Part shown: positions 9,031 through 18,104 of the stretch, piece after piece | Layout: every line of letters starts with the position of its first letter | Position numbering within the stretch: position 1 is the stretch's first letter | Assembly (NCBI RefSeq): GCF_902859585.1 | Contig: NZ_CADIJM010000014.1 | Coordinates: forward strand, 61,452-125,451 | Length of the DNA stretch: 64,000 bases | Direction of reading: 5' to 3' | Source of the DNA: Achromobacter animicus | GTDB taxonomy: Bacteria > Pseudomonadota > Gammaproteobacteria > Burkholderiales > Burkholderiaceae_B | Translations under genes and position numbers: made by a program | The notes under the pieces: generated by a model | Databases searched by the model: none | Seen by the model: the letters and a program-made list of their open reading frames with translations, nothing else | Told to the model about the DNA's origin: nothing

Positions 9031-10241
9031 CAGCGGCCTTCCTTGCCGCATTTTGCCTGGCGCAGCACGCCGGCATGCAGCATGGCCTGGATGTCGGCGG
9101 GCGCGACGCCCCACTCGGTCAACACATCCACGGTGTGCTCGCCAACCGCCGGCGCCGCGGTGAGCGGCCGGCGTGACAAGGCCCCGGCCGCGCGCGCATA
9201 GGGCAGGGGCTGGCCGCCGGGCTGCGCCAGCGGTTCCAGCAGTCCCAGATGCGTGGCCTGCGGATGCGCCGCCAGGCCGTCGTAGTCCCGCACGTACGCG
9301 TGCAGCACGTCCTCGCGGGCCAGGCGCTCCACCCAGTGTGCGGCAGGGCGCCGCGCCAACTGTTCCGCCATTTCCCGATGCAGTCGGTCGCGCTGCGCCA
9401 TGCGGCCTGCGTTGGTGGATAAGGCGGGGTCCGCCAGCCAGTCGGTTCGTTCGAGCGCGCGGCACAAGCGCGCGAACTGGTCGTTGTTCAACGCCAGCAC
9501 GGACAGGCGCGCATCCGCGGTGTCGAAGACGCCGTTGGGGGCGCTGACCGCCACGGCCTCCCGCTGTCCCGCAATGCCGTACGCAAGGATGTCGTTCACC
9601 TGCAAGGCCGCGCAGGCCTGCAGCAGATTCAACTGCACATGCTGGCCGCGGCCGGTGCGCGCCAATTGGTAGAGCGCGGCGCTGGCCGCCTGCACGGCGT
9701 ACAGCGCGGTGGCGATGTCCGCCATCAGAAGGCCGATGCGGCGCGGCTCGCCGGCGGGTGTCTGGTTGGCGAACATCAGGCCGCTATCCGCCTGCATCAC
9801 GGAGTCGGAGGCGGGCGCATTGGCGTAGGGACCGTCCGGTCCGTAGCCGCTGATGGACACGTAGATCAACCCCGGGCAACGTGCGGCCAGGCTGTCGTAG
9901 CCCACCCCCATGCGTTCGGCGACGCCGGGGCGGAAATTCTGGATCACGAGGTCCGCGCGCCGCGCCATGTCTGCCAGCAGCACTTTGCCTTGCGGCTGGC
10001 GCGCGTCCACGCACACACCGCGTTTGCCGGCGTTGTAGGCGATGGATAGCGCGCTCTGGTCGTCGCGGAGCACACCGACGTGCCGGCCCCAGTCGCCGTC
10101 TGGCGGTTCCACCTTTACGACGTCGGCGCCTTGCTGCCACAGCATCTGCGCGCAGTACGGGCCCGCGATGCCCTGGCTGAGGTCCAGCACACGCAGTCCG
10201 GAATAGGGTCCGCTGGAAGCGTCGGTCAACGGGGTGGGCAT
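9030..10241 (-). CDS. class III CoA-transferase (CaiB/BaiF family)
   Basis: A 403-residue family III CoA-transferase moving CoA between organic acids. Visible features are the N-terminal LRVLDLSQGIAGPYCAQML segment, DVVKVEPPDGD, VIQNFRPGVAERMG, SISGYGPDGPYA and LLMADIATALYA, where Asp175 is the expected catalytic aspartate that forms the acyl anhydride. It is first in a leftward operon with the MDR reductase and a Bug receptor, divergent from a LysR gene whose product probably controls it. The set suggests uptake, activation and reduction of a carboxylic acid; which acid cannot be told from sequence. Confidence 0.92.
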   Translation of the reverse strand: MPTPLTDASSGPYSGLRVLDLSQGIAGPYCAQMLWQQGADVVKVEPPDGDWGRHVGVLRDDQSALSIAYNAGKRGVCVDARQPQGKVLLADMARRADLVIQNFRPGVAERMGVGYDSLAARCPGLIYVSISGYGPDGPYANAPASDSVMQADSGLMFANQTPAGEPRRIGLLMADIATALYAVQAASAALYQLARTGRGQHVQLNLLQACAALQVNDILAYGIAGQREAVAVSAPNGVFDTADARLSVLALNNDQFARLCRALERTDWLADPALSTNAGRMAQRDRLHREMAEQLARRPAAHWVERLAREDVLHAYVRDYDGLAAHPQATHLGLLEPLAQPGGQPLPYARAAGALSRRPLTAAPAVGEHTVDVLTEWGVAPADIQAMLHAGVLRQAKCGKEGR

Positions 10242-10345
10242 GGGTGGATGTCGGTCCGGAGCAAGGGTTCGAAGGCGATGAAGACGATGCTAGACTCGGC
10301 CGACGCATTGGACAATCCACCGGTTTGTGCCGGGAATGGTGAACC
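10242..10345. promoter_or_regulatory. divergent control region between the LysR gene and the CoA-transferase operon
   Basis: This 104-bp gap holds both divergent starts, the usual place for LysR binding. I see no clean T-N11-A palindrome by eye, so the operator is not assigned to exact bases. Confidence 0.45.
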
Positions 10346-11311
10346 ATGATTGACAATAAGCCGGACCTCAACCTCGTCAGACTGTTCGTCGCGATGGTCG
10401 AGTCGCGCAACCTGAGCGCGGCCGCGCAGCGTTGCGGCATGACGCGGTCGAACATGTCACACCGCCTGAAGCGGCTGGAACTCGATCTGGGCGCGCAGCT
10501 GTTCCGGCGCACCACCCGGCATGTCGAGCTGACGCAGGCCGGCCAGTTGCTGTACCAGCACGGGATCCGATTGCTGGACGAGATGCGCGCGGTGCAGGCG
10601 GCCATCGACAGCCTGGATGGGACCGTGCGCGGCGATGTGCGCATCCGGCTGCCCACTGGCCTGGGCCACCTTTATCTTGCCCCCGTGCTGCTGGAATTTG
10701 CGCGCGCGCACCCCGACATTGCGCTGCGTGTGCACATCAACGACGGGATCGGCGACCTGATCTCCGCCGAAGTCGACATCGCCCTCAAAATCACCTCGTC
10801 TCCGCCCGAAGATCACGTGGCGCGGCGGCTGTGCGACATTCAGTGGTGCCTGTGCGCGTCGCCGGATTTCCTGGCGCGCAACGGGCCGGTGCAACGCATG
10901 GAGCAGTTGGGCCGCTGCGACCTGATCGCGCCGCAATCGCTGGGCCGGCGCTTCGACCTGCGGCTCAAGCAGGCGCATGGCGACCCGCTGATCCTGCGCG
11001 TCGCGCCGCGGCTGCAGTCGGGCGACTATCCGTTTCTGCGCGATGCGGTGCTGGCGGGCTTGGGTGTGGCGCTGCTGCCCCGCTATGCCGTGTGGGAATT
11101 GCTGCGTGACGAGACGCTGGTGCAGGTGCTGCCCGCGTACGAGCCCGAGGGGGTGGGCGACGCCATCTACCTGCTGACCGCGCCCAACCGGTTCCCGTCC
11201 ATGGCTACGCGCGTGCTGGCGGATTTCATCCGCGCGCACATCGAGCGGCATGCGCCGGATTGGAGCGGAGCGGCCGCGGGCGACTGCGCTTATGTGCCGG
11301 CGCGATCCTGA
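10346..11311 (+). CDS. LysR-family transcriptional regulator
   Basis: A 321-residue LysR-type regulator. The N-terminal winged helix-turn-helix reads DLNLVRLFVAMVESRNLSAA and continues with RCGMTRSNMSHRLKRLE and the LTQAG wing; a type 2 periplasmic-binding-like effector domain follows. It is transcribed away from the CoA-transferase/MDR/Bug operon across a 104-bp gap, the standard arrangement for a LysR activator of the adjacent pathway, so the effector is likely a pathway intermediate (inference). Its last 22 bp overlap the 3' end of the convergent gene at 11290. Confidence 0.92.
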   Translation: MIDNKPDLNLVRLFVAMVESRNLSAAAQRCGMTRSNMSHRLKRLELDLGAQLFRRTTRHVELTQAGQLLYQHGIRLLDEMRAVQAAIDSLDGTVRGDVRIRLPTGLGHLYLAPVLLEFARAHPDIALRVHINDGIGDLISAEVDIALKITSSPPEDHVARRLCDIQWCLCASPDFLARNGPVQRMEQLGRCDLIAPQSLGRRFDLRLKQAHGDPLILRVAPRLQSGDYPFLRDAVLAGLGVALLPRYAVWELLRDETLVQVLPAYEPEGVGDAIYLLTAPNRFPSMATRVLADFIRAHIERHAPDWSGAAAGDCAYVPARS

Positions 11312-12693
11312 CCCAAGCGCGTGATGGCAGTGTGCATGTCATCCACATGCACCATCAGCTCACGCACCTGCCGCAACAGCGCGAACTGGTTCAGCACGGC
11401 GCGCCAGCGAGGCGAAACCAGCAACTGTTGCCACACCGGCGAAAGCGCCGACGCATCCGGCGCCTCGCCTGAGGCCAACGCGCTGGCGAAGTCCAGGCTT
11501 TCCTGCGCCGACAACAGCTGCATCCGGCCAGCGGCATTCAGCAGCCGAGGCGCGGTATCCGCCGGCGCGTCGGAGAAGTAGAGAATCGTCCGGGCAAGAT
11601 CCGCGTCGTCCGCCGACAGAGCCGCCAACGCCGCACCGCGCAGCCGCACCGGCCCCTGATGGCTCTCGAACACATAAATGGTCTGTGCGTCTGCGTGCGC
11701 AAGCAAGCGCAGACCGCGCAGCAAGCGGGGCAGATCCGTCGTCGCCGCGTCTGTTGATGCCTTGGCCTCGACCAGCAGGCACACATCCCAGACCGGCGCC
11801 GCAGCGTCGCCGGCCGACTGGCGCAGCAGGGCCACGTCCCATTCGGTCTTGGCGCGGTCTGCGTTGCCCGGGATAGACGCCGGGACGTGCATTGACGTGA
11901 CCACCCGATAACTTTCGCCCGTCCTTTGCGCAAGCTGCGTGGCCATTGCGGCAATGGCGCCTTTGGCCAACGCTTCAACGGCGATGCCGCGGCGGCGAGC
12001 GTCCAGCCCCTGCGCGGCGGCCTGCGGCGTGCCGGGGCGGGGGCCTTGCCGTTGCCAAAAGTGTTGATAGCGTTGCACCAGCGGATCCGTGGACAACGTC
12101 TCCATGCGCCGCAGACGCGCCAAGGCGGGATCCTTCAGCAACCGTTCCAGTGGCGCGGAAATCGCCGGGCTTGTCGCGGCATCCGAGGGCTGCGCCGCAA
12201 GCAGGCGCTCGGCGCCTTGCGTCAAAACCGCCCAGTCCTCGGCCGCCGCCGCCGCATGCAACGACGTCAGCGCGTCCCCCAGCGGCCCGGCCGGCATGCC
12301 GCGGCGCTTGCCGGGATGCGCAAACGCATCGACCGCAGTACGTACCGCGCGCCGGTCCGCCTGGGCGTGCGCCGACAACGAAGCGTATTCGCGCACCAGA
12401 GGGGATTGATGCCGCAGCACCATGGCCCGAAACGCGGAATCTCCGCCGCTTTCGCGCAGTGCATCCCGAATCAGTTGCGAGAGCGCGTCTACGAACAGGC
12501 GTTCACAGGCGGATGACGGCGCTGCGTCTGCACTGAGCGCAACGCGGGCCTGTTCGATGGCGATGGCAAGCGCCGTCGCCGGGTCGGAAACTTCAAGCCC
12601 GCTGCGGGCCGCGGGCAGCGGGCCCACGCGATAGCGACGCGGGATGGCGCGCAGCGTCAGGTCCAGCAGGGAATGCGGCAAAGCAGAGGGCAT
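11290..12693 (-). CDS. uncharacterised protein with PD-(D/E)XK nuclease-like motif pattern
   Basis: A 467-residue protein I do not recognise as a named family. Its N-terminal ~200 residues are alanine-rich and helical. From residue 230 there is an ordered set resembling a PD-(D/E)XK nuclease core: GIAVEALAKGAI (Glu240 on a helix), KTEWDVALL (Asp286), then VCLLVEAKAS (Glu309-x-Lys311), with a helix following. The proline before the aspartate is replaced, as is common in the superfamily. Coding is supported by length, GC-rich third positions and clean boundaries. A 25-residue peptide gene sits 38 bp upstream on the same strand. The DNA-repair cluster starts divergently 300 bp upstream, so a nucleic-acid role is plausible but unproven. 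Confidence 0.75.
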   Translation of the reverse strand: MPSALPHSLLDLTLRAIPRRYRVGPLPAARSGLEVSDPATALAIAIEQARVALSADAAPSSACERLFVDALSQLIRDALRESGGDSAFRAMVLRHQSPLVREYASLSAHAQADRRAVRTAVDAFAHPGKRRGMPAGPLGDALTSLHAAAAAEDWAVLTQGAERLLAAQPSDAATSPAISAPLERLLKDPALARLRRMETLSTDPLVQRYQHFWQRQGPRPGTPQAAAQGLDARRRGIAVEALAKGAIAAMATQLAQRTGESYRVVTSMHVPASIPGNADRAKTEWDVALLRQSAGDAAAPVWDVCLLVEAKASTDAATTDLPRLLRGLRLLAHADAQTIYVFESHQGPVRLRGAALAALSADDADLARTILYFSDAPADTAPRLLNAAGRMQLLSAQESLDFASALASGEAPDASALSPVWQQLLVSPRWRAVLNQFALLRQVRELMVHVDDMHTAITRLGQDRAGT

Positions 12694-12731
12694 GAAGGTT
12701 CCGTGTCATGTCCGGCCTCGCTGCCAAGGAA

Positions 12732-12809
12732 TTACCAGGGAACGACCGACAGGGCGATCGAAGCGACGACGACCACAACAATAATCGTGAGGATGTGATT
12801 GGTACGCAT
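12732..12809 (-). CDS. 25-residue hydrophobic membrane peptide
   Basis: A very short gene with an excellent ribosome site: AAAGGAGA precedes the ATG at 12809 by about 6 bp. The product begins MRTNHIL, continues with one hydrophobic helix including five consecutive valines, and ends in PW before TAA. It should be a single-pass inner-membrane peptide. It lies between the convergent-facing nuclease-like gene (38 bp downstream on the same strand) and the divergent exonuclease gene. No function can be given; possibilities include a regulatory small protein or a toxic peptide. Confidence 0.6.
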   Translation of the reverse strand: MRTNHILTIIVVVVVASIALSVVPW

Positions 12810-12993
12810 ATTCTCTCCTTTAAGCCACCGCTCCACACTACCGGCTTACGATGCCCCCCGTCTGCAACTGAACTTTTAATTTTTCATCGGATGTTAGCGG
12901 TGCGTTTCCAGCGCACTTTTTCTGCGTCCTCGCGGGGTATAACCAAAGACATGCGGCCGCGAAACCGTCGCGCCGCGCCGATCGGGAGGTCCC

Positions 12994-13998
12994 ATGCGCG
13001 ACATCGTGCAATTGCGTCCGGAAGGCCTGTATTGCCCAGCCGGCGGCTTTCATATCGATCCGTGGCGGCCCGTCGAGGTCGCCGTGCTGACGCATGGTCA
13101 TGGCGATCATGCACGTTCCGGCATGGGGCGCTACCACACCAGCGCCGAAGGCTTGCCTATCCTGCAATGGCGGCTGGGCGACCAGGACTACCGGGTCCAT
13201 GCCTACGGCGAAGTCTTCACGTTGGGTAACGCGCGCGTGTCGTTGCATCCGGCGGGCCACGTGTTGGGATCGGCGCAGGTGCGCATCGAAGTCGATGGCG
13301 AAGTCTGGGTCGTGTCCGGCGACTACAAGCGCCAGCCCGATCCGACGTGCAGCCTGTTTGAAGTCGTGCCTTGCGACACCTTCATCACCGAGGCCACCTT
13401 TGGCCTGCCTATTTACCGTTGGCCCAGCGCCTCGGACGTGGCGCGCGACATCGTGCAATGGCGCGACCACTGCGCCGCGCGCGGCGAGGCCGCCATCCTC
13501 TATTGCTACGCCCTGGGCAAAGCGCAGCGCGTGCTGGCTGAATTGATCCCCTTTGCGGACCGGCCCGTCTACCTGCACGGCGCGATCGCCGCGGGGGTGG
13601 ACGTCTATCGTAAGGCCGGTGTTCCGCTGGCCGACACGCGTCTGGTCATCGACGCGGACGGCCCTTCCGCGGCCTCGGGAACGGGATTTGCTGGAGAGCT
13701 GATCCTGGCGCCGCCGTCGGCGGCGGGCAGCGCGTGGCTGCGGCGCTTCCGCAAGGCGCAGCATGGCTTTGCGTCGGGCTGGATGCGGCTGCGCGGCAAC
13801 CGCCGGCGCCGCAACATGGACCGCGGCTTTGTCGTGTCGGATCATGCTGATTGGCCCGACCTGCTGCGCACCATCCACGACACCGGCGCCAAGCGGGTCA
13901 TCGCCACGCACGGCGACACCGAGGCGCTGGTGCGTACGTTGAATGAATCCGGCATCGCCGCCGAGACGCTGGTGACGCAGTATGGCGAAGACGATTAG
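12994..13998 (+). CDS. ligase-associated DNA exonuclease (metallo-beta-lactamase / beta-CASP fold)
   Basis: A 334-residue protein and first gene of a four-gene DNA-repair operon. The metallo-beta-lactamase signature HGHGDHA is near residue 35, followed by HPAGHVLGSAQV and the VSGDYKRQ block; a beta-CASP-like C-terminal part ends with the SDHADW motif and ATHGD. Homologues next to ATP-dependent DNA ligases are manganese-dependent DNA exonucleases. A good ribosome site (GGGAGG) precedes the ATG. The ligase gene starts 42 bp downstream. Distinguishing it from RNA-processing beta-CASP enzymes rests on this conserved neighbourhood. Confidence 0.9.
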   Translation: MRDIVQLRPEGLYCPAGGFHIDPWRPVEVAVLTHGHGDHARSGMGRYHTSAEGLPILQWRLGDQDYRVHAYGEVFTLGNARVSLHPAGHVLGSAQVRIEVDGEVWVVSGDYKRQPDPTCSLFEVVPCDTFITEATFGLPIYRWPSASDVARDIVQWRDHCAARGEAAILYCYALGKAQRVLAELIPFADRPVYLHGAIAAGVDVYRKAGVPLADTRLVIDADGPSAASGTGFAGELILAPPSAAGSAWLRRFRKAQHGFASGWMRLRGNRRRRNMDRGFVVSDHADWPDLLRTIHDTGAKRVIATHGDTEALVRTLNESGIAAETLVTQYGEDD

Positions 13999-14040
13999 GG
14001 CGGCCAATGAACGAAGATCGACAGGGGAACGGACGCAGGC

Positions 14041-15645
14041 ATGAAGCGATTCGCGGCGTTGTATCAGGAGCTTGACCGCAGTACCGCCACCTTGGATAAG
14101 CGCGCGGCGCTGGTGGCGTACTTCCGCGATGCCCCGCCGCGCGACGCGGTCTGGGCGTTGTATCTGCTGGCCGGCGGCAAGATCACCAGCACACGTAAGA
14201 AGATCGCGGGGGTTAGCGAGTTGCGGGCCTGGGCGGCCGACGCTTCCAGCACTGCGCCCTGGCTGCTGGACGCCTGCTATGACCAGGTCGGCGACCTGGC
14301 CGAAACCCTGGCGCTGCTCGTCCCGGATCCGGAAGCGGCCGCGCCGGATCGCGGCCTGGCTGACTGGATCGAAGAGATTCTCTTGCCCGTCGCGAACCGC
14401 GATGAGATCGAGCGGCGCGAGGTGGTCGTCTCGGCCTGGCTGGGCTTGCCCTATGCAGAACGCCTGGTCTTCAACAAGCTGCTGACCGGCGCGCTGCGCG
14501 TCGGCGTGTCTCAGCGCATGGTGCAGCAGGCGCTGGCCGAAATGTCGGGCGTGCCCATCGCCCGCATTGCGCAGCGCATGCTGGGCGCGTGGTCGCCCAG
14601 TCCGGCGTTCCTGCGCGATCTGCTCAGCGCCGAGGAACTGCCAGGCGACCGCCAGCAACCGTATCCCTTTTTCCTGGCGTCGCCGCTCGAAGGCGATCCC
14701 GCCGTGCTTGGACCCATCGACGAATGGCTGCTGGAATGGAAGTGGGACGGCATCCGCGCGCAGCTCATCCGGCGGCGTGGCGAGGTGTCCATCTGGTCGC
14801 GCGGCGAAGAGCGCCTTGACGGCCGCTTTCCGGAAGTTGAAGCGGCGGCCGCCGCGCTGGACGTGGACTGCGTCATCGACGGGGAACTGCTCGCCTGGCA
14901 GGACGGCAACACGGACCCCATGCCGTTCTCGGCCCTGCAGACCCGCATCCAGCGCCTGAAGCCCGGTCCCAAGTGGCTGGCCGAGGCGCCGGTGCAGTTG
15001 CTGGCGTATGACCTGCTCGAACTTGAAGGCGAGGACCTGCGCGAATTGCCGCAGGCCGAGCGCCGCGAGCGCCTGGAAGCGCTGCTGCGCCGCCATCCCG
15101 ACCCACGGCTGCGGATGTCACCGGCCGTCGTGCCGGCAAGCTGGGACGAGGCCCACGCGCTGCGCGGCGAATCGCGCGAGCGTGGCGTCGAAGGCTTCAT
15201 GCTCAAGCGGCGCAGCGCGCCGTACCAAAGCGGGCGGCGGCGCGGCGACTGGTGGAAGTGGAAGATCGACCCGCTCACCATCGACGCCGTGCTGCTGTAC
15301 GCGCAGTCCGGCCACGGCCGCCGCAGCACGCTCTACACCGACTACACCTTCGGGCTGTGGGAAGGCGACGCGCTGGTGCCCATTGCCAAGGCCTACTCGG
15401 GCCTGGACGATAAAGAGATCCTGGAACTGGACCGCTGGCTGCGGGCGCACACGCGCGAGCGCTTCGGTCCGGTGCGCTCGGTCGAACCCGTGCAGGTGTT
15501 TGAACTGGGCTTCGAAGGCGTGAACATCTCCAAGCGTCACAAGTCCGGAATCGCCGTGCGCTTTCCGCGCATCCTGCGCTGGCGGCACGACAAGCCGGCG
15601 GATCAGGCCGATCAGCTGGACACGCTGAAGGCGCTGGCGCGATGA
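14041..15645 (+). CDS. ATP-dependent DNA ligase of the Lhr/PdeM damage-response cluster
   Basis: A 534-residue ATP-dependent DNA ligase. The nucleotidyltransferase motif EWKWDGIRAQL puts the adenylated lysine at residue 234. An N-terminal helical DNA-binding domain precedes it, and the OB-fold domain follows (motif IV-like GVEGFMLKRR, motif V-like WWKWK). NAD-dependent LigA is the usual replicative enzyme, so this one is for repair; close relatives are called cisplatin-response ligases. Its stop overlaps the helicase start by 4 bp (ATGA), so the products are probably made together. Confidence 0.92.
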   Translation: MKRFAALYQELDRSTATLDKRAALVAYFRDAPPRDAVWALYLLAGGKITSTRKKIAGVSELRAWAADASSTAPWLLDACYDQVGDLAETLALLVPDPEAAAPDRGLADWIEEILLPVANRDEIERREVVVSAWLGLPYAERLVFNKLLTGALRVGVSQRMVQQALAEMSGVPIARIAQRMLGAWSPSPAFLRDLLSAEELPGDRQQPYPFFLASPLEGDPAVLGPIDEWLLEWKWDGIRAQLIRRRGEVSIWSRGEERLDGRFPEVEAAAAALDVDCVIDGELLAWQDGNTDPMPFSALQTRIQRLKPGPKWLAEAPVQLLAYDLLELEGEDLRELPQAERRERLEALLRRHPDPRLRMSPAVVPASWDEAHALRGESRERGVEGFMLKRRSAPYQSGRRRGDWWKWKIDPLTIDAVLLYAQSGHGRRSTLYTDYTFGLWEGDALVPIAKAYSGLDDKEILELDRWLRAHTRERFGPVRSVEPVQVFELGFEGVNISKRHKSGIAVRFPRILRWRHDKPADQADQLDTLKALAR

Positions 15646-18104
15646 GCGGCACGGCCCGGGGCAGGGGTGCGCCGCTGGTCGCGTGGTTTGCGGCGCGCGG
15701 CTGGAAAGCCGCGCCTTTTCAACGCGAGACGTGGCGCCGCTATCTGGACGGCGAGTCGGGCCTGTTGCACACGCCCACCGGTAGCGGCAAGACGCTGGCG
15801 GCATTTGGCGGCCCGCTGCTTGAAGCGCTTTCGGAAGACATGCCGGCAAAGGCGGCCACCGGCGAAGGTCCGCGCGTCTTGTGGGTGACGCCGCTGCGCG
15901 CACTGGCTGCGGACACGACGCGGGCATTGACCCAGACGGCGGCCGAACTGGGCATCGACTGGACCGTCGCGTTGCGCACGGGCGATGCCAGCGCGCGCGA
16001 CAAGCGGCTGGCGCGGCAGGGCAAGGCGCACGTGCTGGTGATCACACCGGAATCGCTGGCGCTGCTGCTGTCCTACGCCGACGCGTCGACGCGCTTTCGC
16101 GCCTTGCGCTGCATCGTGGTCGACGAATGGCATGAACTGCTGGGCAACAAGCGCGGCGTGCTGCTGCAGCTGTGCCTGGCGCGAGTCCGCAAGCTGTCGC
16201 CAGCGGCTCGAACGTGGGGGTTGTCCGCCACGCTGGGCAACCTGGATGAGGCCCGCGCCGTGCTGCTGCCGCAGGCGCCCGACAGCGCGCTGGTGGCCGG
16301 CGCCAGGCCGCGCAAGATCCAGATCTCCACCTTGCTGCCGGAACGCAGCCGCGCGCTGCCGTGGGCGGGCCACCTGGGGTTGTCGCAGCTGGAACGCGTC
16401 TTCAAGCGCCTGTTCGATGTGCGCGCGACGCTGCTCTTTACCAACACGCGTGCGCAGGCCGAGCTGTGGCACCGCGCGCTGGAGTCGATCTGGCCGGAGG
16501 ATCCGCGCACGCTGGCGCTGCATCACGGCTCGCTGGACCCCAAACTGCGCGCCACAGTCGAACAAGGGCTGCGCGACGGCACGGTGCGCTGCGTGGTGGC
16601 CACGTCCAGCCTGGATCTGGGCGTGGACTTTCCGGCGGTGGATCAGGTGCTGCAGATCGGCAGCCCCAAGGGCGTCGCGCGGCTGTTGCAACGCGCCGGC
16701 CGCGCCAAGCACCGGCCCGGCGAGTCCGGCAACGTGGTCTGCGTGCCCGCGCAAGCGCTGGAACTGATCGAGTATGCCGCGGCCCGGCAGGCGATCGCGC
16801 GCGGCGAGATCGAGTCCCGCGTGCCGCCTATCGGCAGCCTGGATGTGCTGGCGCAGCACGCGGTGACGCTGGCGCTGGGTGGCGGCTTCGAAGCTGGCGA
16901 TCTGTTTGAGGAGGTGCGCGGCACGCATGCCTACGCCACGCTCGATGCCGCGACCTGGCAGGCCGTGCTGGATTTCATCGTGCAGGGCGGACGCGCGCTC
17001 GCGAAGTATCCGGACTACCACCGCGTCGTGCGCGATGAAGACGGCTGCTACCGCGTGCATGACCGGCGCATCGCGTTCCGGCATCGGCTGTCCATCGGCA
17101 CCATCACGTCCGACGGCGCGGTGGCGGTGAAGTATCTGCGAGGCGGCGGCCTGGGATCGGTCGAGGAGGGCTTTCTGGCGCGCTTGCGGCGCGGCGACCG
17201 GTTTCAATTTGCCGGGCGCACGCTGGAACTGGTGCGGCTGGAGGGCATGGTGGCTTACGTACGGCGGGCAAAGGGCGGAGACGGACCCGTCGCGACCTGG
17301 CAGGGCGGGCGCATGCCCTTGTCCACGCAATTGGCGAGCGAGGTCGAGAGCCTGTACTCCCATCCCGGCGAGCACCCGGAAATGCGCGCCGTTGCCCCGC
17401 TGCTTCGCATCCAGGAACAGGCCAGCGCACTGCCCGACCACGGCCGTCTGGTGGCCGAACTGATCAAGACGCGGCGCGGCTCGCATCTGTTCCTGTTTCC
17501 GTTTGCAGGCCGCGCCGTGCATGAAGGAATCGCTGCGATGGTCGCCCTGCGCTGGGGCCGGCGGCAGGCCAACACCATCTCCTACACCGTCAACGATTAC
17601 GGCCTGATGCTGACGCTGGCCGAACCCGCAGCCCTGGACGACACGCTGCTGCGCGCACTGCTCAGCCCGGACAACATGGCCGATGACCTGCGCGAAGGCG
17701 TCAATCTGGGCGAAATGGCGCGCCGGCAGTTTCGAGAGATCGCGCGTGTCGCGGGGTTGTTGACGCCATCGCTGCCGGGGCAGGCGGCGCGTTCGCTGCG
17801 GCAGGTGCAGGCCTCCAGCGGGCTGCTCTACGACGTGCTGCGCCGCTACGATCCCGATCACCTGCTGCTCGCGCAGGCCGAGCGCGAAGTCTTTGAACTG
17901 CAACTGGAGGCGCCGCGGCTCCTGGCGGCGCTGCAGGACTGCCAGCGGCGCGAGCTGGCCTTGTGCGAGCCGCGCGCGCTTACGCCGCTGTCGTTTCCGC
18001 TGTGGACGGAAAGCCTGCGCGGGCAGCTCAGCACCGAAACCTGGCAGGCACGAGTCAAGCGCGCCGCCGAGCAACTGGAGAAGCGGTATGCGCGAATCGC
18101 CTGA
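15642..18104 (+). CDS. lhr: Lhr-core DEXH-box helicase, ligase-associated
   Basis: An 820-residue superfamily 2 helicase containing the Lhr core without the long C-terminal extension of full-length Lhr. The Walker A motif HTPTGSGKT has Lys50; the Walker B/DEXH motif is VVDEWHELL with Asp161. Motif III-like GLSATLGN, motif V TSSLDLGVDFP and motif VI LLQRAGRAKHRPGE are all intact, and a winged-helix and beta-barrel region follows. Lhr-core enzymes are ATP-driven 3'-to-5' translocases that unwind RNA:DNA or DNA duplexes. The start overlaps the ligase stop, and the 3' end overlaps the phosphoesterase start by 17 bp. Confidence 0.93.
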   Translation: MSGTARGRGAPLVAWFAARGWKAAPFQRETWRRYLDGESGLLHTPTGSGKTLAAFGGPLLEALSEDMPAKAATGEGPRVLWVTPLRALAADTTRALTQTAAELGIDWTVALRTGDASARDKRLARQGKAHVLVITPESLALLLSYADASTRFRALRCIVVDEWHELLGNKRGVLLQLCLARVRKLSPAARTWGLSATLGNLDEARAVLLPQAPDSALVAGARPRKIQISTLLPERSRALPWAGHLGLSQLERVFKRLFDVRATLLFTNTRAQAELWHRALESIWPEDPRTLALHHGSLDPKLRATVEQGLRDGTVRCVVATSSLDLGVDFPAVDQVLQIGSPKGVARLLQRAGRAKHRPGESGNVVCVPAQALELIEYAAARQAIARGEIESRVPPIGSLDVLAQHAVTLALGGGFEAGDLFEEVRGTHAYATLDAATWQAVLDFIVQGGRALAKYPDYHRVVRDEDGCYRVHDRRIAFRHRLSIGTITSDGAVAVKYLRGGGLGSVEEGFLARLRRGDRFQFAGRTLELVRLEGMVAYVRRAKGGDGPVATWQGGRMPLSTQLASEVESLYSHPGEHPEMRAVAPLLRIQEQASALPDHGRLVAELIKTRRGSHLFLFPFAGRAVHEGIAAMVALRWGRRQANTISYTVNDYGLMLTLAEPAALDDTLLRALLSPDNMADDLREGVNLGEMARRQFREIARVAGLLTPSLPGQAARSLRQVQASSGLLYDVLRRYDPDHLLLAQAEREVFELQLEAPRLLAALQDCQRRELALCEPRALTPLSFPLWTESLRGQLSTETWQARVKRAAEQLEKRYARIA

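Noticed and set aside
12838-15096. Long minus-strand open frame opposite exonuclease and ligase genes
   Set aside because: Antisense shadow of two well-supported repair genes, with low-complexity Arg/Ala composition.
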